DNA of 64,000 bases from contig MGRG01000005.1 in NCBI GenBank assembly GCA_001798075.1, positions 65,148 to 129,147 on the forward strand, given 5' to 3'. Positions 59,878 through 64,000 of the stretch are shown here, piece after piece. This DNA is from Deltaproteobacteria bacterium RIFCSPHIGHO2_01_FULL_43_49. Its GTDB lineage: Bacteria; UBA10199; SPLOWO2-01-44-7. The notes under the pieces were generated by a model that had not been told where the DNA came from, ran no database searches, and saw nothing but the letters and a program-made list of their open reading frames with translations. The position numbers and the translations under genes are program-made. Every line of letters begins with the position of its first letter. Position 1 is the first letter of the stretch.

Positions 59878-60869
59878 AGGTCCTTGTAACCGGGGGAACC
59901 GGTTTTATCGGCGGCAACCTGGTGCGGCTCCTCTTAAAAAAGGGGTTTCAAGTCCGAGCGCTGGTTCGAAAGACAAGCTCTCTAAAAAATCTGCAAAATT
60001 TGGAGGTGGAACTAGCCTATGGCGATTTACGAAACAAATCCTCTCTGATACCGGCTTGTCGTGGTTGTGATCAGCTCTATCATGTCGCCGCTTCTTATCA
60101 GTTCTGGTCTCCAAATCCTCGAGAATTCTACGACATCAATGTTGAAGGGACGAAAAATATTTTGGGGGCCGCCAGAGATATAGGAACCATACAAAAAATT
60201 GTTTACACAAGTACGGTGGGAACAATTCGCTATCCGGACGATCCCACCAAGCCATCGGATGAAAGAAGTTTTCCCAGAGAAAGAGATCTTCACAACGATT
60301 ACAAACGTTCCAAATTTGAGGCGGAACGAATCGCCATTCGCTTTGCTAGAGATGGTCTGCCTATTGTCATTGTTAATCCTTCTACCCCCATTGGCCCTTG
60401 GGATATGAAACCGACCCCCACCGGTAAAATCATTGTCGATTTTCTAAATGGCAAGGTACCCGCTTATGTCGAAACAGGACTCAATATTATTGATGTTGAA
60501 GATGTGGCAATGGGCCATCTCCTAGCGGCAGAAAAAGGAGAAATCGGAAATCGATATATTTTGGGAAATAAAAATATGTCGCTCAAAGAGATTTACGAAT
60601 TGATTGCAAAACTAGGCAATCGCAAGCCGCCCCGTTTTAAAATTCCCTATAGCCTTGCCCTAACAGCGGCTTTTGGGAGTGAACTCATTGGGAAGATTTT
60701 AAATAAACGGCCATCCATTGAAATTGGTGCTGTCAAAATGGCAAAAAAATATATGTATTTTTCACCCGCCAAAGCGATTCGGGATTTAGGCCTTCCACAA
60801 AGCCCTGTTGAAAAAGCGTTTGAAAAAGCAATCGATTGGTTTAAACAAAACGGATATTTAGAGAATTGA
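59874..60869 (+). CDS. hpnA: HpnA-like hopanoid-associated sugar epimerase
   Basis: A 331-residue NAD-dependent epimerase-fold protein that strongly resembles HpnA: VTGGTGFIGGNLVRLLL, LYHVAASYQFWSPNPREFYDINVEGTKNIL, NDYKRSKFEAERIA, and NPSTPIGPWDMKPTPTGKIIVDFLNGKVPAYVETGLNIIDVEDVA. HpnA-type genes mark hopanoid clusters, though the family is also used in other modified-lipid pathways. It is the last gene of the operon, convergent with the pseudouridine synthase gene with a 12-base overlap. Confidence 0.9.
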   Translation: MKVLVTGGTGFIGGNLVRLLLKKGFQVRALVRKTSSLKNLQNLEVELAYGDLRNKSSLIPACRGCDQLYHVAASYQFWSPNPREFYDINVEGTKNILGAARDIGTIQKIVYTSTVGTIRYPDDPTKPSDERSFPRERDLHNDYKRSKFEAERIAIRFARDGLPIVIVNPSTPIGPWDMKPTPTGKIIVDFLNGKVPAYVETGLNIIDVEDVAMGHLLAAEKGEIGNRYILGNKNMSLKEIYELIAKLGNRKPPRFKIPYSLALTAAFGSELIGKILNKRPSIEIGAVKMAKKYMYFSPAKAIRDLGLPQSPVEKAFEKAIDWFKQNGYLEN

Positions 60870-61562
60870 TTCCTTCCAGTGAACTTTTTGATATTCTCCT
60901 GGCTTGAGTTTTCCCAATTTGAAGGGGCCAATGGCGATGCGCCGCAACTTAATCACGTGGTGCCCCATTTTTTCAATCATTTCACGAACTTGTCGTTTCT
61001 TTCCCTCTGTCAAAGCGATTTCCAGCCAACAATTTTTATCAGTCCCTTTTGTAACCTTAACTTGTACCGGCTGGGTTTTTCCCCAGTCGAGCTCAACACC
61101 TTTTTTAAGTTTTTCTAATTGTTCTTCCGTTGGAATTCCCGCAATTTTGACTTGATAGGTTTTGGGAACTTTTGATTTTGGGTGGGTCAGTTTATAGGTC
61201 AGATCACCGTCATTGGTCAGCAACAACAAACCTTCCGAATCAAAATCGAGTCTCCCCACCGGATAAATACGATTTTCAATATTTTTTAAATACTCGTAAA
61301 TGGTTGGGCGCCCTTCGGGATCGTTCTTGGTCACCATCACATTGCGGGGCTTATAAAAAAGATAGTAAACCTTCTTTTCAAAAAAATCGAGCGGTCTGCC
61401 ATTGACGTTGATTCGATCTTTATAAGGATTGGCTTTGGTTCCCAGTTCCGTTACTTTTTTGCCATTTAGAAAAACATGGCCGGCTTGGATCCATTTTTCT
61501 GCTTCTCTTCTGGAACACAAGCCGGCCTGCGCTAATATTTTTTGTAATCGTTCTTCTTTCAC
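60858..61562 (-). CDS. rluB: rRNA pseudouridine synthase RluB/RsuA family
   Basis: A 234-residue protein. An N-terminal S4 RNA-binding domain (RLQKILAQAGLCSRREAEKWIQAGHVFLNG) is followed by the catalytic signature PVGRLDFDSEGLLLLTNDGDL, where the Asp of GRLD is the nucleophile. EGKKRQVREMIEKMGHHVIKLRRIAIG is the C-terminal motif. Translation starts at GTG 61562, which overlaps the stop of the upstream gene (TAGTG). Confidence 0.92.
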   Translation of the reverse strand: MKEERLQKILAQAGLCSRREAEKWIQAGHVFLNGKKVTELGTKANPYKDRINVNGRPLDFFEKKVYYLFYKPRNVMVTKNDPEGRPTIYEYLKNIENRIYPVGRLDFDSEGLLLLTNDGDLTYKLTHPKSKVPKTYQVKIAGIPTEEQLEKLKKGVELDWGKTQPVQVKVTKGTDKNCWLEIALTEGKKRQVREMIEKMGHHVIKLRRIAIGPFKLGKLKPGEYQKVHWKESIL

Positions 61563-61921
61563 TACCGCGATTTCTTTTGTTCTAACTTTTCTTTCTTGGC
61601 TTTACGAACTTCACGCTTGTCTTTCTTTGTTCCCATCATGGCTTCCCACTGATCCCTCATACAGCCTCTAAATTCATGAGAGCCCTCTTTCAGGCCTTTG
61701 TCTGTGCATGTTTGTTTGGAATGCTTCATATTCGCCTTTTGCTCCTTGATGCAATTTTTGAAAGCATCAGAGTTTTTCTCAAGACCTTTCTCCTGACAAA
61801 CATGTTTTGCCTGGTCTTTCTTGCGATAGTTACCCTTTCCCTCTTCACAAGCAAACGCTGCGGGGGTCGCATAAATCCCCAAAATGCTTAAGGTTGCTAA
61901 TGCGATAATCCATTTTTTCAT
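61562..61921 (-). CDS. Secreted PsiF-repeat-like protein
   Basis: A 119-residue protein with a Sec leader (KKWIIALATLSILGIYATPAAFA/CEE). Two similar Cys-containing repeats follow (HVCQEKGLEKNSDAFKNCIKEQ and QTCTDKGLKEGSHEFRGCMRDQ) that resemble PsiF repeats. The tail is very basic (KDKREVRKAKKEKLEQKKS). The ATG at 61921 has ribosome site GGGAGG. The function is unknown. Confidence 0.8.
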   Translation of the reverse strand: MKKWIIALATLSILGIYATPAAFACEEGKGNYRKKDQAKHVCQEKGLEKNSDAFKNCIKEQKANMKHSKQTCTDKGLKEGSHEFRGCMRDQWEAMMGTKKDKREVRKAKKEKLEQKKSR

Positions 61922-62012
61922 AATTCCTCCCTTTGGCGGGGCATAGTCGCCCAAAACCGAGGTAATGTAAATAAAATTTTACATCAACGCGATTCCCTGC
62001 TAAGTTAGTTCC

Positions 62013-62597
62013 ATGGCGCATTTGCGGGATTATTATGCTGTTTTGCAGGTCTCCCCACAGGCGGGTGGCGCCATCATCAAAGCGGCCTACTATACACAAC
62101 TAAAAACTTCCAAAAAACACCCGGACCTGGGCGGCTCTCACGAAGAAGCGGTCCTTCTCAATGAAGCCTATGAAGTCTTGAGCGATCCTTTGAAACGCAA
62201 AGAATATGATCAAAAATTTTTCAAAGGAAAACACCTGAAAGATTATTCACCCACCATGAACCCTTTTCAACCTGATATAGAAAAAAGAAGGGCGGTGCGT
62301 GTTCCTTTGCAAAAACCTCTCCGCTTTCGAAAACAAAACATTCCTCAATGGGTAGAGGCGCAACTTCGTGATATCTCTCTTCTGGGTGCCTGTTTTCGCT
62401 CTCTCACAGAATTCAAAAAGGGGGAGTTAATAGATCTTGATGTTTCAAAAGAGCCCGCACTCAAAACAAAGGCCCAAGTCCGATGGGTAAGACAAATCCC
62501 CCAACGCTTTGGAAAGCCGCTTTATGAGGGGGGCGTTGAATTCGAGAAGTTGGACCCTATCGTTTTAGAACAATTCCTAAAACAATCGAGTTACTGA
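62013..62597 (+). CDS. J-domain/PilZ-domain fusion protein
   Basis: A 194-residue protein. Residues 5-68 form a J-domain (YYAVLQVSPQAGGAIIKAAYYTQLKTSKKHPDLGGS...EAYEVLSDPLKRKEYD) with the HPD motif needed to stimulate DnaK. Residues about 90-190 resemble PilZ, the cyclic-di-GMP-binding fold: RRAVRVPLQKPLRFR supplies the Arg-rich start and DISLLGACF the D.S..G motif. This suggests cyclic-di-GMP-dependent recruitment of Hsp70. No DnaK gene is nearby. It is convergent with the histone-fold gene with a 7-base overlap. Confidence 0.85.
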   Translation: MAHLRDYYAVLQVSPQAGGAIIKAAYYTQLKTSKKHPDLGGSHEEAVLLNEAYEVLSDPLKRKEYDQKFFKGKHLKDYSPTMNPFQPDIEKRRAVRVPLQKPLRFRKQNIPQWVEAQLRDISLLGACFRSLTEFKKGELIDLDVSKEPALKTKAQVRWVRQIPQRFGKPLYEGGVEFEKLDPIVLEQFLKQSSY

Positions 62598-62776
62598 GCA
62601 ACGTCACGGTCCATGACCGTTTTTCTGCCATCTTGCTTGGCATGCTCAATCGCTTGATCCAGCGCTTTGGCAACAACGGCGGTCAAGGCTGGCATCGCGT
62701 TTGCTGAAGTATTCATGTCAGCCTTTTCCTTGATGTATTTTTTGACCTTTGAGGCCACGACTAAGAGGTCGCTCAT
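62591..62776 (-). CDS. Bacterial histone-fold protein, 61 residues
   Basis: A short basic protein with the layout of a single histone fold. Helix 1 is VVASKVKKYIKEK, followed by loop 1 around ADMNTSANAM, helix 2 PALTAVVAKALDQAIEHAKQ, and then loop 2 with GRKTVMDRDV. The RKT...D signature equals that of archaeal histones (RKTIKAEDI) and of Bdellovibrio Bd0055. The third helix is truncated (two residues after RDV), as described for bacterial singlet histones. Ribosome site AAGGAG. It lies 14 bases after pfkB on the same strand. DNA binding is expected, but the mode (bending or end-on coating) cannot be read. Confidence 0.85.
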   Translation of the reverse strand: MSDLLVVASKVKKYIKEKADMNTSANAMPALTAVVAKALDQAIEHAKQDGRKTVMDRDVAQ

Positions 62777-62790
62777 GTGTTTCTCCTTGG

Positions 62791-63714
62791 TTACAAAATT
62801 ATTGTTTCTTCAAAATGACTTAATGTCTTGAACGCTTGAAACCGTTCATTAATCTCCTTTTTATTTAAAAGTCTCATTCTGTCCAGTCCAAAATCTTCCA
62901 CCTGAAAACTGGCCATGACAGACCCACAAATCACTGCCCTTTTCAGATTGGGCTCACTCATATCACCTTTGTGTGTTGCCAGATACCCCAAAAAGCCACC
63001 GGCAAAGCTGTCGCCAGCACCGGTTGGGTCTTTGATGTCTTCCAAAGGATAGCCAGGGGCCCAGAAGGTCAACGAATCGCTAAAGAGCATCGAGCCGTAC
63101 TCTCCCCGTTTGATGACAACAATTTTTGGACCCCATTCCAAAACCTTTTTGGCTGCTTTGACCAAGTTGTGTTCTTTGGTCAATTGTCTTGCCTCTGATT
63201 CGTTGACAAAAAGGATATCGACTTTTTTCAAAGTACGTTTCAGCGCTTCCAATTTTCCCTGAATCCAAAAATTCATGGTATCCATTGCTATCCACTTTGG
63301 AGCTTTAACCTGCTCTAAGACATTGAACTGAAGTTCTGGATCAATATTGGCCAAAAAAACATATGGCGATTCTTGAAAATTTTTGGGCAAAATTGGCTTA
63401 AATTGAGCAAAGACATTGAGATGCGTTTCTAATGTTTGTGCTTCATTGAGGTCATAGCCATAGCGACCTTTCCAATGAAAGGTTTTTCCGTCGGCTTGCA
63501 CTTGAAGGCCGGTGAGATCGACATTTCTTTCCTTCAAAAAAGCTATCTGTTGTTGATCAAAATCACTTCCCACCACACCGACCAACCGAACTGGAGTGAA
63601 AAAGGAGGCCGAGGCCGAAAAGTGGGTAGCCGCGCCCCCCAAAACCCTCTCTTTTTTCCCGAAGGGGGTTTCCAAATCATCGTAGGCAACCGATCCAACA
63701 ACAAGGATACTCAT
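62791..63714 (-). CDS. PfkB-family carbohydrate/nucleoside kinase
   Basis: A 307-residue ribokinase-fold kinase. GSVAYDDLETPFGKKERVLGGAATHFSASA is the N-terminal substrate-binding segment with the GG hinge. KDPTGAGDSFAGGFLGYLA is the PfkB signature with the catalytic Asp. The substrate may be a sugar or nucleoside. The ATG at 63714 (MSILVVGSVA) is selected over an upstream start by homology. It precedes the histone-fold gene by 14 bases and follows the XRE-type gene by 47. Confidence 0.9.
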   Translation of the reverse strand: MSILVVGSVAYDDLETPFGKKERVLGGAATHFSASASFFTPVRLVGVVGSDFDQQQIAFLKERNVDLTGLQVQADGKTFHWKGRYGYDLNEAQTLETHLNVFAQFKPILPKNFQESPYVFLANIDPELQFNVLEQVKAPKWIAMDTMNFWIQGKLEALKRTLKKVDILFVNESEARQLTKEHNLVKAAKKVLEWGPKIVVIKRGEYGSMLFSDSLTFWAPGYPLEDIKDPTGAGDSFAGGFLGYLATHKGDMSEPNLKRAVICGSVMASFQVEDFGLDRMRLLNKKEINERFQAFKTLSHFEETIIL

Positions 63715-63761
63715 AGGCCGCCTTTCAAAGTCGATTTTTACCAAACTGTCAACAATTGTTC

Positions 63762-64000
63762 TTAAGAAAGGAGTTTTTCCAATTTGCAATGAAGAATCTT
63801 GGCAAGAGCCTTGGCCGATTTTAAACCAATACCTCTTTTTCCTTTTTCCATTTCAGAGATGTGATGCTGTTTGAGTCCTGCCTTTTGGGCCAGCTCTGCT
63901 TGGCTCAAGTTTTCACGCAATCGATAGGCTTTTAAAGAACCTCCAGGTGTTCCAATCATCGGATTTTTCTTTTGTAATTCTTTTTTGACGACAGAAGCAG
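63762..64000 (-). CDS. XRE-family helix-turn-helix regulator, partial at window edge
   Basis: The frame is open to the right end of the window. The C-terminal domain is a Cro/C1-type helix-turn-helix: LKAYRLRENLSQAELAQKAGLKQHHISEMEKGKRGIGLKSAKALAKIL. An in-frame ATG at 63959 is preceded by further coding-like residues (ASVVKKELQKKNP), so the true start is probably outside the window. Such short proteins are often antitoxins of HigBA-type modules or operon regulators. Confidence 0.85.
   Translation of the reverse strand, partial: ASVVKKELQKKNPMIGTPGGSLKAYRLRENLSQAELAQKAGLKQHHISEMEKGKRGIGLKSAKALAKILHCKLEKLLS

Noticed and set aside
54405-60869. Firm statement that the organism makes hopanoids
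   Set aside because: HpnI, HpnK and HpnA relatives also act in other lipid pathways, and no squalene-hopene cyclase or hpnH/hpnG is visible.
1-64000. tRNA, rRNA, riboswitch and CRISPR features
   Set aside because: Reading both strands I saw no cloverleaf-type sequence, conserved riboswitch core or spaced direct-repeat array. A tRNAscan, Infernal and CRISPR-finder run would be needed to exclude them fully.

Overview
The window reads as a chromosomal segment of a Gram-negative bacterium capable of anaerobic respiration. The signs are an outer-membrane porin, RND efflux with a TolC-type protein, a periplasmic molybdoenzyme with a twin-arginine leader, an Rnf complex and ferredoxin-dependent oxoacid oxidoreductases. 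The gene mix resembles lineages once grouped as Deltaproteobacteria or Nitrospirae, but no rRNA or clear phylogenetic marker is present, so this placement is only a suggestion. I saw no tRNA, rRNA, CRISPR array or intact insertion sequence. Gene density is very high, and most neighbours overlap by 1-30 bases.

Layout. (1) 1-3541, + strand: molybdenum-cofactor genes (mog/moaB-like, moeA, moaD, moaE, mobA) with a TauE/SafE-type transporter embedded. (2) 3538-11357, - strand: one operon for a type II DMSO-reductase-family enzyme (alpha, beta, heme-b gamma, TorD-like chaperone), an outer-membrane porin and a DsrE-like protein. A monoheme cytochrome c gene (11457-11846) lies just upstream. (3) 11924-15661: carbamate kinase, Nudix hydrolase and aconitase. 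(4) 15673-24522, - strand: apbE-rnfCDGEAB-korAB. Divergent from it (24837-28337) is a ferredoxin plus pyruvate-type oxidoreductase operon. (5) 28323-33195, - strand: hemN, an unknown gene, aldehyde dehydrogenase, membrane protein and an NAD-dependent epimerase. (6) 33247-37074: a 1275-residue protein with a C-terminal alpha/beta hydrolase. (7) 37176-40732, - strand: fumC-CBS-ispH-moeB. (8) 40851-41794: a small accessory patch (relBE-like toxin-antitoxin, DUF4325-like protein, relic of a second acs gene), followed by intact acs. (9) 43971-52148: a Cus-type heavy-metal efflux region. (10) 52227-54301: FAD oxidoreductase, two small genes absent from simple ORF calling, and yajQ. (11) 54405-60869: permease plus hopanoid-type lipid-modification genes (hpnI, hpnK, hpnA, aminotransferase, epimerase). 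(12) 60858-64000: pseudouridine synthase, PsiF-like protein, J-domain/PilZ fusion, a bacterial histone-fold protein, a PfkB kinase and an XRE regulator.

How it fits together. Pyruvate- and 2-oxoglutarate-type oxidoreductases would reduce ferredoxin, and Rnf would couple ferredoxin oxidation to an ion gradient. The Mo-cofactor genes and moeB would supply the periplasmic molybdoenzyme. Five copies of a Crp/Fnr-type palindrome (consensus TGATCTNNATCAT in the direction of transcription) precede the molybdoenzyme operon (two copies), the cytochrome c gene, the Rnf/Kor operon and the hemN operon. They point to one redox- or oxygen-responsive regulon.

Most unusual items: the shared Fnr-like motif, a 61-residue bacterial histone, an RnfA with an extra N-terminal domain, a family of two-arm cruciform repeats, a diverged acs 3' end left behind an insertion, palindromic and heptamer repeats lying inside genes, and the large coiled-coil/hydrolase protein.
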